From Thalassospira lucentensis (GTDB lineage: Bacteria; Pseudomonadota; Alphaproteobacteria; Rhodospirillales; Thalassospiraceae), in NCBI RefSeq assembly GCF_011806425.1, contig NZ_JAATOV010000001.1, forward strand, positions 930,001-994,000: a stretch of 64,000 nt of DNA, in the 5' to 3' direction. The number at the start of each line of letters is the position of its first letter. Position 1 is the stretch's first letter. Shown one piece after another: positions 48,133 through 55,989 of the stretch. Under the pieces are notes generated by a model. It did no database searches and had not been told where the DNA came from. It saw only the letters and a list, made by a program, of their open reading frames with translations. A program made the position numbers and the translations under genes.

Positions 48133-48154
48133 TATTATCTATAAATTTTATAGA
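48133..48154 (+). promoter_or_regulatory. GntR-operator-like motif, copy 2, overlapping a possible promoter
   Basis: ATTATCTATAAATTTTATAGAT: the 12-base shared core, extended to a dyad with arms ATCTATA / TATAGAT. It overlaps TATTAT (48133), a possible -10 with TTCACT about 16 bases upstream. A transcript from here would run toward the 13-codon frame at 48195. Confidence 0.45.
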
Positions 48155-48194
48155 TTTTTATTTTTTGCGGTGCCCTGAGGCAAGGGAGGTGGGT

Positions 48195-48236
48195 TTGAGT
48201 ACTGCTGGAGGCGTCACATTCCACCGCTCGCCTTAA
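48195..48236 (+). CDS. Possible 13-codon leader or small protein ORF
   Basis: TTG start with GGGAGGTG five bases upstream, encoding MSTAGGVTFHRSP (TTG read as Met) and a TAA stop. The strong Shine-Dalgarno is the only support. It lies downstream of GntR-like motif copy 2. Could be a chance feature of a structured RNA; GGTGG and CCACC here could also pair (48188-48226). Confidence 0.3.
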   Translation: MSTAGGVTFHRSP

Positions 48237-48333
48237 CAAAAAAGACGACACAGCAGTTCTTTGAACAGGCATTCACGCGAGTAGAAGCATGAAGCCGAAA
48301 GGCTTGATTGTTCTGGATAGAAACGTCTGGGCT

Positions 48334-48375
48334 GCCGTCAGCCGTCAGCCGTCAGCCGTCAGCCGTCAGCCATCA
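48334..48375 (+). repeat. Heptanucleotide tandem repeat GCCGTCA x5 plus one variant
   Basis: Five exact copies of GCCGTCA (48334-48368) followed by GCCATCA. It sits 52 bases before the gntR stop codon (convergent side) and outside coding sequence. Likely variable by slippage. Confidence 0.85.
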
Positions 48376-48426
48376 GCTGTTTTCTCGCGCTGCGGGGCAA
48401 ACCTCGGATGCTAAAGGTGTGCTGTC

Positions 48427-49092
48427 TTAGTTTTGGTGTGCGACCAGTTTGGGGCGGCGGCGTGGAATGTCCCCGGGCTGGCTGCCAAGCCATTTGACGT
48501 GCCGGGCAAGGGTGGCGGCGGCCACATCAATTTGATTGCTGCGAAGGGCAGCTAGGATGGCGCGGTGGTCGCTGTCGGTCGAGGCTTCCCATTCCGTGCG
48601 GAACCCTGAAAACAGATAACGTGCACTGGCCGCATGCAAATCATCAATCGTCGCCATAAGGCGCGGCATGTTACAGGGCTCTAGAATGATGCGATGGAAT
48701 GCCTTGTTGGCGTCTTCCCATGCCCGCACATCCGGTGCGTTTTCGCCGGTTCGGTTGATGGCATCGGCTTGATCAAGGATCGAACTGGTTAAGTGAGGGG
48801 CGGCATGGCGCAGGGCCAACACTTCCAACGATGCCCGCATTTCTGCGACTTCGCGGATTTCGGCAATATCAAAACGGGCGACACGCACACCTCTGCGGGG
48901 TTCGCTGATCGCAAGCCCTTGTGCTTCCAGACGTCTAAATGCCTCGCGGACCGGCACGTGGCTTGCGCCAAATTCCTCGGCAAGATGATCTTGACGGAGT
49001 TTGGTGCCCGCTGGGATATCGCCAGAAATAATGCGATCGGCCAATGCACGGGTAATCCGCCCGGTGATCGTAGTGTCCGTTTTGTCTTTCAT
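48427..49092 (-). CDS. GntR-family regulator with FCD domain
   Basis: FadR-subfamily repressor of 221 residues. The N-terminal winged helix includes LRQDHLAEEFGASHVPVREAFRRLEAQGLA. The C-terminal FCD helical domain shows the metal/ligand site residues (DANKAFHRI, SDHRAIL, ARHVKWL). The ATG at 49092 is chosen; a GTG at 49134 would add 14 residues. No Shine-Dalgarno precedes the ATG, and the operator-like motif AAATTATCTATAAAA ends right before it, so autoregulation is likely. Ligand unknown. Confidence 0.85.
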   Translation of the reverse strand: MKDKTDTTITGRITRALADRIISGDIPAGTKLRQDHLAEEFGASHVPVREAFRRLEAQGLAISEPRRGVRVARFDIAEIREVAEMRASLEVLALRHAAPHLTSSILDQADAINRTGENAPDVRAWEDANKAFHRIILEPCNMPRLMATIDDLHAASARYLFSGFRTEWEASTDSDHRAILAALRSNQIDVAAATLARHVKWLGSQPGDIPRRRPKLVAHQN

Positions 49093-49109
49093 GTTTTTAT
49101 AGATAATTT
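49093..49109 (-). promoter_or_regulatory. GntR-operator-like motif in the gntR promoter
   Basis: On the minus strand, AAATTATCTATAAAAAC directly abuts the ATG of gntR. It shares 15 identical bases with the motif at 47994 and 12 with that at 48133, the pattern of an autorepressor site. Confidence 0.55.
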
Positions 49110-49154
49110 GCGGGCGCACAGAAGTCGAGCCCACAAATTAATCACGGAAAGAAA

Positions 49155-49892
49155 TCAGCTGCTATGCTCGTCGGGCATCATGGCAAAGGCATCGCGCAGG
49201 GCGCCGGACCAAGCCGATGACAGGGCATGAAAACCGGGATCTTCGGCATCGATGCGGCGCAATTCGGAAAATTCGCACGCGTCATCGGGCAGCACCGCAA
49301 GATCAAGCGGCATGCCAACTGAAAGGTTGGAGCGCAGGGTCGAATCCATCGACAACAACGCCGCCTTAACCCCTTCGCGGATTGGGGTTTCGGGCGTAAT
49401 CACGCGATCAAGGATCGGCTTGCCGTATTTATGTTCGCCGATCTGCAAATAGGGGGTGTCTTCGGTGGCTTCGATAAAGTTGCCCGCCGCATAGACCAGA
49501 AACAGGCGCTGATCGCCGCCTTTGCGCTGGCCACCGATCATGATCGATGCCGCACTGCTTTCATTATGTTGTTCAAGTGTGTCGTGGTATTTCAGCTGAA
49601 CCTTTTGCATGGCTTGACCGACAAGCTCGGCCACGCGGAACATGCCAGACGCACTTAAAATGCAATCGCCCGGCTTGGTTTCTGGGTCATCGATTGCTTC
49701 TTGTAAGGTGCTCATCACCGCTTGCGTAATCGCAAGGTTGCCAGCCGAAAGCGCGACAATGGCCCGGTCACCGGGGACTTCCCACGTGAACATCTTGCGA
49801 TAGCGCGAAATGTTATCAAGGCCAGCATTCGTGCGGGTATCAGAAAGGAAAACCAACCCTTCTTTCAGCATCAAACCGACGCAGTAGGTCAT
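49155..49892 (-). CDS. Anbu-type proteasome-like peptidase
   Basis: Ntn-hydrolase of 245 residues in the Anbu/BPH group (relatives of HslV and the 20S beta subunit). After Met removal the nucleophile would be Thr2 (MTYCVGL); Asp18 in FLSDTRTNAG and Lys33 in RYRKMFTW sit at the proteasome active-site spacing. It is last in a four-gene minus-strand cluster with a transglutaminase-like, an alpha-E and an ATP-grasp protein, the conserved Anbu context. Physiological substrates are not known. There is no separate ATPase. Confidence 0.85.
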   Translation of the reverse strand: MTYCVGLMLKEGLVFLSDTRTNAGLDNISRYRKMFTWEVPGDRAIVALSAGNLAITQAVMSTLQEAIDDPETKPGDCILSASGMFRVAELVGQAMQKVQLKYHDTLEQHNESSAASIMIGGQRKGGDQRLFLVYAAGNFIEATEDTPYLQIGEHKYGKPILDRVITPETPIREGVKAALLSMDSTLRSNLSVGMPLDLAVLPDDACEFSELRRIDAEDPGFHALSSAWSGALRDAFAMMPDEHSS

Positions 49893-49908
49893 TTCTTAAT
49901 GGGTCCAG

Positions 49909-50727
49909 CTATTGTTGTGATTGCGCAACGACCACTGATACATCCAAATTCTCGTTCGCACCACCAGTATGTACGCCCCTAATAGGTGTGGCCACCTGCC
50001 CATCAAGTCCAGACCCCAGACGAATATAAAAATCAGTCGGGCAGCACCGGTTCGCGGCGTCGAACCCAACCCACCCTAATTCAGCAATAAAAAGCTCTGC
50101 CCAGGCGTGGGATGCCTCGTGCGGTTTGCCATGCAGGTCGGCAAACAGATACCCCGAAACATAGCGTGCCGGAATGCCAAGATGTCGTGCCGCTGACAGC
50201 AGAACATGCGTATGGTCTTGGCAGACCCCCTTGCCATCGGCCAACGCATCGGCGGCAGTGGTGTGGACATCTGTTGTCCCCGGTTCAAAGGCAATCGCAT
50301 CGGACACCGCATCAGAAAGAGCATGGGCGCGCTCAAGAAGGGTGCCGTCTTTTGTCTTTTTGGCGGCCTTTTCGGCCAGTTTGCGAATGGCCGCACTGGA
50401 TTTGGTCATCGGTGTTGACCGCAAGAACACCTCGGGAAAGGCGCGTTCTTTGTGGCCGCGCAGCACACCGGCCATGTCGGTGGTTTCGACTTCGCCCTTT
50501 ACGATGATTTCGACTTCATCCACCGGCCCACCCGCGGTCAAAGTGCTGATAACATCGCCGTTCCCATCGGTGAATTCCGAATTGATCACGCATCCCTCTG
50601 CGGTGATTGACCAGTTCAGGATTTTCTGCCCGTCAAATGCCGCCGGGGTTAACTTAAGGCTTTGCACCACATAGCGAACAGGGGTGTCATACCGGTAATG
50701 GGTGTGATGTTCGACTGTCAGGCGCAT
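49909..50727 (-). CDS. Transglutaminase-like protein of the Anbu cluster
   Basis: 272-residue protein with an N-terminal bacterial transglutaminase-like domain (MRLTVEHHTHYRYDTPV) and a papain-fold core. The triad is visible: Cys in GKGVCQDHTHVLLSAARHLGIPARYVSGY, His in EASHAWAELFI and Asp in GWVGFDAANRCCP. The ATG at 50727 is chosen because the conserved domain starts there; it begins 2 bases after the alpha-E stop. It may act as a peptidase or transpeptidase with its neighbours. Confidence 0.87.
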   Translation of the reverse strand: MRLTVEHHTHYRYDTPVRYVVQSLKLTPAAFDGQKILNWSITAEGCVINSEFTDGNGDVISTLTAGGPVDEVEIIVKGEVETTDMAGVLRGHKERAFPEVFLRSTPMTKSSAAIRKLAEKAAKKTKDGTLLERAHALSDAVSDAIAFEPGTTDVHTTAADALADGKGVCQDHTHVLLSAARHLGIPARYVSGYLFADLHGKPHEASHAWAELFIAELGWVGFDAANRCCPTDFYIRLGSGLDGQVATPIRGVHTGGANENLDVSVVVAQSQQ

Positions 50728-50728
50728 T

Positions 50729-51676
50729 TTATTGTCCCCCGAAATGATAAGTTTCAGCAATTGCCGCCGAAAGCGCGCGGTTGCGCGCCTGAAAGTCATT
50801 GAGAAACCCATGAAGCCCGTTGGCAAAGATTTCTTCCATGTCGCTTTGGGTCAGAAGCGAATACATCTCAACCGCCTGTCCATGCACCGGGCGCCGTTGG
50901 CCATAATGGCGGGCAAGCCGTTCAAGATGCTGGGTAATATGTTCTGAACAATGGGCAAGTGACCGCGGACTAAACGGATTGAGGATCAAGAAATGCGCAA
51001 TCCGATAGGGCGAATAATCATCCCGATATACCCAGTGAAATGCCCGTAGGGACGATGCCGCACGCAGGACCGTGGTCCATTGATAGTTATCCACACCATC
51101 GCCAACCATGCTGGTTTCGGGCAGTAGGACATAATATTTCACATCCAAAAGGCGTGCGGTGTTATCTGCCCGTTCGATAAACGTGCCCAGTCGGATAAAG
51201 TCATACCCGTCATTGCGCAAAAGGGTGGAATCGGTTGTACCGCGAAACAGCGACCCCTGACGTTTGACCCAATCGATAAATTCAGGAAGTTCGTTTTTGG
51301 CCAGATTGTGGATTGATGGGCGACGAAGCTCCATCAGGGCATTGTTAAGTGCCTCCCACATTTCGGCGGTAATGGCGGTGCGCATTGCCCGCGCACTGGC
51401 CCGCGCGGCTTCAAAGCAATTGATAATTGAAGACGGGTTGTCGCGGTTAAAAATCAGGAAATTGGCGACTTCTTCCTGACGCAAAGGGGCGTTTGGATCA
51501 TATCCCCCCTGACAGCCGGATGCAGATAACACTGATTCCCATTCAGACCGGTTGCCATCCCCGGTCGATGGCATCAGCGCCATGCGATAGCCCATTTCCA
51601 TAAGACGAGCCATATTTTCGGCCCGTTCAACATATCTCGACAGCCAGAAAAGGTTGTCCGCAGTACGACTAAGCAT
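50729..51676 (-). CDS. Alpha-E domain protein of the Anbu cluster
   Basis: 315-residue all-helical protein of the alpha-E (DUF403) family, opening MLSRTADNLFWLSRYVERAENMARLMEM, which is diagnostic. It pairs by gene neighbourhood with the ATP-grasp protein upstream and the transglutaminase-like protein downstream. Activity is unknown; a role in a peptide-ligating or tagging complex has been proposed for such clusters. Confidence 0.88.
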   Translation of the reverse strand: MLSRTADNLFWLSRYVERAENMARLMEMGYRMALMPSTGDGNRSEWESVLSASGCQGGYDPNAPLRQEEVANFLIFNRDNPSSIINCFEAARASARAMRTAITAEMWEALNNALMELRRPSIHNLAKNELPEFIDWVKRQGSLFRGTTDSTLLRNDGYDFIRLGTFIERADNTARLLDVKYYVLLPETSMVGDGVDNYQWTTVLRAASSLRAFHWVYRDDYSPYRIAHFLILNPFSPRSLAHCSEHITQHLERLARHYGQRRPVHGQAVEMYSLLTQSDMEEIFANGLHGFLNDFQARNRALSAAIAETYHFGGQ

Positions 51677-51694
51677 CTTGAAACCCCCTTTTCG

Positions 51695-53098
51695 TTATTC
51701 TGCCATGATCCATGTGTCTTTTACCCCGCCGCCTTGGGACGAGTTAACGACAAGCGATCCTTCGCGCATGGCAACACGGGTCAAGCCGCCCGGTGCAAGG
51801 CGAATGTTATCGCCAACAAGGCAAAATGGCCGGAAATCCACATGGCGCGGGGCGATGCCACTTTCGACGAATGTCGGGCAGGCCGACAAGGACAGGGTGG
51901 GTTGGGCGATAAAATCGCCCGGATCGGCCTTGATGCGTTCGGCATAGGTGACTTGCTCTTCTTTGGTCGATGCGGGGCCAACCAACATGCCATACCCGCC
52001 CGAGCCATGGACTTCCTTCACCACCAGATCGCCAAGGTTTTCAAGCACGTATTTAAGGTCATCTGGCTTGCCGCATTTCCATGTCGGCACGTTATTTAAA
52101 ATTGGTTCCTGGCCCAGATAAAATCGGATCATATCCGGGACATAGGTATAGACCGCCTTATCATCGGCAACACCAGCACCCGGAGCCGAGCAAATCGCAA
52201 CCCCGCCGGATCTGTAAACATTCATAAGGCCGGGAATACCCAGCACGGAATCAGAACGGAAACACAGCGGGTCGATATAGTCGTCATCAATGCGGCGATA
52301 AATCACATCAACCCGTTCTGGGCCGCGCGTGGTGCGCATATAAACCCGCCCGCCCGAGACGAATAAATCCTGTCCTTCGACAAGTTCGACGCCCATCTGG
52401 TCGGCAAGGAATGAATGCTCGTAATATGCGCTGTTCATCGCACCCGGGGTTAACACCACAATATTCGGGTCGCGGTCGCATTTGTTTGGCGCGATGCTTT
52501 TAAGCGTTTTGAGCAACATGTCGCTATAGCCTTCGACCGGCTCAATACGCAGGCTTTTGAACAGGTCGGGGAACATGCGCATCATGATTTCGCGGTTCTC
52601 AAGCATATAGGACACGCCCGATGGCGTGCGGCAGTTATCTTCAAGAACGTAAAAATCTTCTGGTCCGGTGCGCACGATATCAACGCCGACAATGTGGCTG
52701 TAAACCTTGCGCGGGGGATCAATGCCAATGACGGCGGGCTCGAACGCGGCATTTTTAAAGACCAGCTCGGCGGGCACAATCCCGGCCTTGATGATTTCGG
52801 CGTTGTGGTAAACGTCATACAAAAATGTATTAAGCGCGCGGGCACGTTGTTTGACGCCACGTTCAAGTTTGCGCCATTCGCCTGCGGTAAAAATGCGGGG
52901 GATCAAATCAAATGGGATCAGCCGTTCTGGATCGCCACCTTCGCCGTAAACGGCAAATGTAATGCCGATTTTGCGAAACAGGGTTTCGGCTTCCAGACGC
53001 TTTTGCTCAAGAACTTCTGGGCCGCTTGCTTCCATCCATTCAACCAAGGCGCGATAAGGTTCTCGAACCTGGTCGTCGGTCTTCATCTCGTTGAACAT
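51695..53098 (-). CDS. Circularly permuted ATP-grasp protein of the Anbu cluster
   Basis: 467-residue protein of the COG2308 ATP-grasp-like type. Motifs include FYVLEDNCRTPSGVSYMLENRE, DVIYRRIDDDYIDPL and LVVKEVHGSGGYGMLVGP. AGGGGA lies about 6 bases before the ATG at 53098. ATP-grasp folds make peptide-like bonds, so with the alpha-E and transglutaminase partners it could form or transfer an amide tag; that is inference. It is first in the cluster. Confidence 0.88.
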   Translation of the reverse strand: MFNEMKTDDQVREPYRALVEWMEASGPEVLEQKRLEAETLFRKIGITFAVYGEGGDPERLIPFDLIPRIFTAGEWRKLERGVKQRARALNTFLYDVYHNAEIIKAGIVPAELVFKNAAFEPAVIGIDPPRKVYSHIVGVDIVRTGPEDFYVLEDNCRTPSGVSYMLENREIMMRMFPDLFKSLRIEPVEGYSDMLLKTLKSIAPNKCDRDPNIVVLTPGAMNSAYYEHSFLADQMGVELVEGQDLFVSGGRVYMRTTRGPERVDVIYRRIDDDYIDPLCFRSDSVLGIPGLMNVYRSGGVAICSAPGAGVADDKAVYTYVPDMIRFYLGQEPILNNVPTWKCGKPDDLKYVLENLGDLVVKEVHGSGGYGMLVGPASTKEEQVTYAERIKADPGDFIAQPTLSLSACPTFVESGIAPRHVDFRPFCLVGDNIRLAPGGLTRVAMREGSLVVNSSQGGGVKDTWIMAE

Positions 53099-53237
53099 GC
53101 ACATTCCCCTTGTTACCTTTTGATTAAAGGCGGTTGAGTAAGGGGCGGTCAAGGAAGTTCAGGGTTGAAATGGCATAATTTTCAGCAAACTGGCTATAAT
53201 GCGCAAAAAATAAACTTGTTGATTATGTGCTTTGTGC

Positions 53238-53265
53238 AAAAAACGGGCGGACTTGCGGTCCGCCC
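53238..53265 (-). terminator. Terminator of the cobalamin operon
   Basis: On the minus strand GGGCGGAC / GTCCGCCC with a CGCAA loop, then GTTTTTTGC. It lies about 10 bases after the cobM stop. Confidence 0.88.
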
Positions 53266-53272
53266 AAATTGC

Positions 53273-54034
53273 TTATGACTTGGCCGGGCGCAAAACATGC
53301 GTGTGATCGGCAGCGTAAAGCCGGGAGTCGGTGAAATCTTTGCGGCCAAAAACATCCCCCACCATGATCAGGGCAGTTCGCGTTATGCCGGTTCCTTTGA
53401 CCTTGGCACGGATATCACCAAGGGTGCCAAAGATATATTGCTGATCGGGCCATGTCGCGCGATAGGCAATCACCACTGGGCAGGCTTCGCCGTAATGCGG
53501 GGTCAGATCACGCACCACATTGGCCAGATTGTTGATCGACAAATGCACCGCCAGCGTCGCCCGTGCCTTGCCAAGTTCCGCAAGGCTTTCGCCATCTGGC
53601 ATCGAAGATGACCGCATCGCGGTCCGTGTCAGGATGACGGTTTGCGAAATATCGGGAAGTGTCAGTTCCGCCCCGATTTCGGCGGCCACGGCCGCATAGG
53701 CCGACACGCCCGGGGTGATGTCATAAGCAATGCCAAGGTCATCCAGGCGGCGGATTTGTTCGGCAATGGCCCCGTAAATTGATGGGTCGCCAGAATGCAC
53801 ACGCGCAACGTCTTGGCCCTTGGCGTGGGCGGCTTCGATTTCGGCGATGATTTCATCAAGATGCATCGACGCGGTATCGATCACGCGTGCATCCTTGGGG
53901 GCAGATGTGACGATTTCTTCGGGGACCAGTGACCCGGCATACAGGCAAACCGGACATTTTTCGATCAGGCGCAAGCCACGTACGGTGATCAGGTCCGGGG
54001 CACCGGGACCGGCACCAATAAAATGAACGGTCAT
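53273..54034 (-). CDS. cobM: Precorrin-4/cobalt-precorrin-4 C11-methyltransferase (CobM/CbiF)
   Basis: SAM-dependent methylase of 253 residues in corrin-ring synthesis. The MTVHFIGAGPGAPDLITVRG start, YAGSLVP and VARVHSGDPSIYGAIAEQ are typical of the tetrapyrrole methylase family C11 type. The start at 54034 overlaps the preceding stop by one base (TAATG). It is last in the six-gene operon and is followed by a strong terminator. Confidence 0.93.
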   Translation of the reverse strand: MTVHFIGAGPGAPDLITVRGLRLIEKCPVCLYAGSLVPEEIVTSAPKDARVIDTASMHLDEIIAEIEAAHAKGQDVARVHSGDPSIYGAIAEQIRRLDDLGIAYDITPGVSAYAAVAAEIGAELTLPDISQTVILTRTAMRSSSMPDGESLAELGKARATLAVHLSINNLANVVRDLTPHYGEACPVVIAYRATWPDQQYIFGTLGDIRAKVKGTGITRTALIMVGDVFGRKDFTDSRLYAADHTHVLRPAKS

Positions 54035-55989
54035 TATTCTGCCTTGTCGTTTGCGGGGGTATCGGTATTGCGATGATTGGGCGTGCTTAAAACCGGTGCC
54101 TTGGCAGCGTCCGGGCCTTTTTTGGCATAACCACGCGGGGTATAGACCCATTCGTTTTCACCGCGCGTGATGTGTCGGCTGTTGCTGGAGCCGACCAGAA
54201 CCGTGGTCAGCATATCGACCATATCGACTTCTAGTTTCGAAAGCGGAACAACCGTGATTTCCTCGTCCGGGCGGCCCAACTGACGACCGAGAACCACCGG
54301 CGTATCCTCATCACGATGGGCCAGAAGGATATCGCGTGCCTTGGCCAGCAAATCCCGGCGGCGCTTGGATACTGGATTGTAAAACGCGATGACAAAGTCG
54401 CCTTCTGCTGCCGCCTGAAGGCGGCGCAGGATATCTTCACGCGGGGTCAAAAGATCAGATAGTGAAATCGCACAGAAATCATGGCCCAACGGCGCACCAA
54501 TCCGCGATGCCGCCGCCTGAAGTGCCGAGATCCCCGGCGATACCTGTACTGCAACCCGGTTCCAGTCCGCCCGGTCTTCGCGATCAAGCAGTTCGAACAC
54601 CAAGGTTGCCAGCGCATAGATGCCGGCATCGCCAGAACCAATCAGGGCAACGTCCTTGCCGGTGGCAGCCAGTTCGAGTGCATGGCGCGCACGGGCTTCT
54701 TCGGCGCCAAGATCGGAATGATGGCAATCCTTGCCGTCGATCAGTGGGCCAAGCAGATCCAGATACATCTGATAGCCGACAATATCGCTGGCCCGCCCAA
54801 TCAGTTCTGATGCTTCTGGGCTGCGCCAGCCAATTTGGCCCGGTCCGATGCCAACAATCGAAAGCTTGCCTTGGGCTTTGCCGACGGTTTCAGGGATAAT
54901 GTCATGTTGCGACAAGGCCACCGCACAGGTCGAACGTTTGGTTTTGTGTTTGGGAATGATCAGTTTGCCATTCGGGCCGACAGCAGCAAGGGCGGCACCC
55001 TCGGCAACGCCGTGACAGCCTGTTTCGGCAAAGACGACATCAGACGGGGTTACAAGGCGTTCCGCCTCCGCTTCGAGTGTTTCGGCGTCAAAGAACCGTG
55101 CTGGCACACCAAGACGAGATGCCAGTTCATGCACCGCGGCTTCGTCGGCTTTCAGATCAATCGACACCACGCAGGCAATTGCTTTTGGGCTCAGGCATTG
55201 CCCTGCCAGCGTTTCCATGACCAGTTCGTACACGTCATCAATCGGGCAGCCGCGCTCACACCCGACACCTAGCGCAAGAACAGGTGGGTGATAGGTAATG
55301 GCCGTTTCTGCGGTGTCGCTGATGGCGTCATCACTTGCACCTTCGCGTGCGGTGGCGGTGATCAGGATGGTACCGTCATCAGATTGCGCAAGGGCGCTGT
55401 TGGTCAGCCAGGCGGCAGATCCGGCTTCCACCTCAAGACGCGCAGAGGCACCAGCCAAAAGGGCAGCGGTCGCAGGCTTGACCGTTTCCGGCGTGCCGAG
55501 CTTCCAACCCTTTGGCGGCTCGTCCAAGGCAAGGCCCAGCATGGCATCACCGGGTGTTGTAATGGCGGCAATACCGCCAAGACGGTCGGCCAGATCACGC
55601 GCCAATCGGTTGCCACCATGATGGCCACCCAACAGCGGGATAAAGGTTTGGCCTGCTTCATCAACCGCAATCACGGCGGCGTCTTGCCATTTGTTGGCCA
55701 AAAGCGGCGCAAGGGCGCGAATTAAGATACCTGATGCGCAGACACCAATGATGACGTGATCGGATGAAAATGTTCGTTGCAGATGTGCAATGGTATCATC
55801 AAACGCGACATCAACATCATTTGTCGATACCCGGGTGCGCAGACCATGGACCGAGGCGCCCTGAAGGCTGGCGGCAATGCGCTTTGCCATCGGAAGGGCA
55901 CGCTGTGTCAGGCAAACCACCGCAATCGGCGCAATCGGATCGGTCGGCAAGGCCGATGTCGGGGTGTTTGAGCTGTTATGGGCGGTCAT
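54034..55989 (-). CDS. cobJ: CbiG-CobJ (CbiGH) fusion: cobalt-precorrin hydrolase and C17-methyltransferase
   Basis: Fused protein of 651 residues. The N-terminal half (about 1-360) is CbiG-like, with VIGVCASGILIRALAPLL and LALGVGCERGCPIDDV. The C-terminal half (about 375-615) is a CobJ/CbiH methylase, with IVGIGPGQIGWRSPEA, YQMYLDLLG and SGDAGIYALATLVFE. Together these do ring contraction, where CbiG opens the lactone and removes the two-carbon fragment as acetaldehyde. The ATG at 55989 is chosen because of the ATGA overlap with cobI and GGAGA about 9 bases upstream. Confidence 0.9.
   Translation of the reverse strand: MTAHNSSNTPTSALPTDPIAPIAVVCLTQRALPMAKRIAASLQGASVHGLRTRVSTNDVDVAFDDTIAHLQRTFSSDHVIIGVCASGILIRALAPLLANKWQDAAVIAVDEAGQTFIPLLGGHHGGNRLARDLADRLGGIAAITTPGDAMLGLALDEPPKGWKLGTPETVKPATAALLAGASARLEVEAGSAAWLTNSALAQSDDGTILITATAREGASDDAISDTAETAITYHPPVLALGVGCERGCPIDDVYELVMETLAGQCLSPKAIACVVSIDLKADEAAVHELASRLGVPARFFDAETLEAEAERLVTPSDVVFAETGCHGVAEGAALAAVGPNGKLIIPKHKTKRSTCAVALSQHDIIPETVGKAQGKLSIVGIGPGQIGWRSPEASELIGRASDIVGYQMYLDLLGPLIDGKDCHHSDLGAEEARARHALELAATGKDVALIGSGDAGIYALATLVFELLDREDRADWNRVAVQVSPGISALQAAASRIGAPLGHDFCAISLSDLLTPREDILRRLQAAAEGDFVIAFYNPVSKRRRDLLAKARDILLAHRDEDTPVVLGRQLGRPDEEITVVPLSKLEVDMVDMLTTVLVGSSNSRHITRGENEWVYTPRGYAKKGPDAAKAPVLSTPNHRNTDTPANDKAE

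Larger units (their letters stand above)
47607..48426. other. 820-bp region without a clear gene, with several regulatory signals
   Basis: No convincing ORF above 60 codons. It contains a minus-strand terminator (47661-47701), a near-perfect 18-bp palindrome (47768-47785), two motifs shared with the gntR promoter (47994 and 48133), a strong GGGAGGTG with a 13-codon frame (48195-48234), and a 7-nt tandem repeat (48334-48375). Only 48,000-48,170 is strongly AT-rich. It may carry one or two small RNAs; none is a family I recognise (no tmRNA tag, no RNase P core). Confidence 0.5.

Noticed and set aside
47661..48240. tmRNA, 6S RNA or RNase P RNA in the gap
   Set aside because: No alanine-rich tag reading frame, no GAGGAAAGTC-type RNase P core, and no clear 6S rod could be recognised by eye; left as unclassified RNA candidate.
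48334..48375. CRISPR-like repeat
   Set aside because: The unit is 7 bases with no spacers, so it is a simple tandem repeat.
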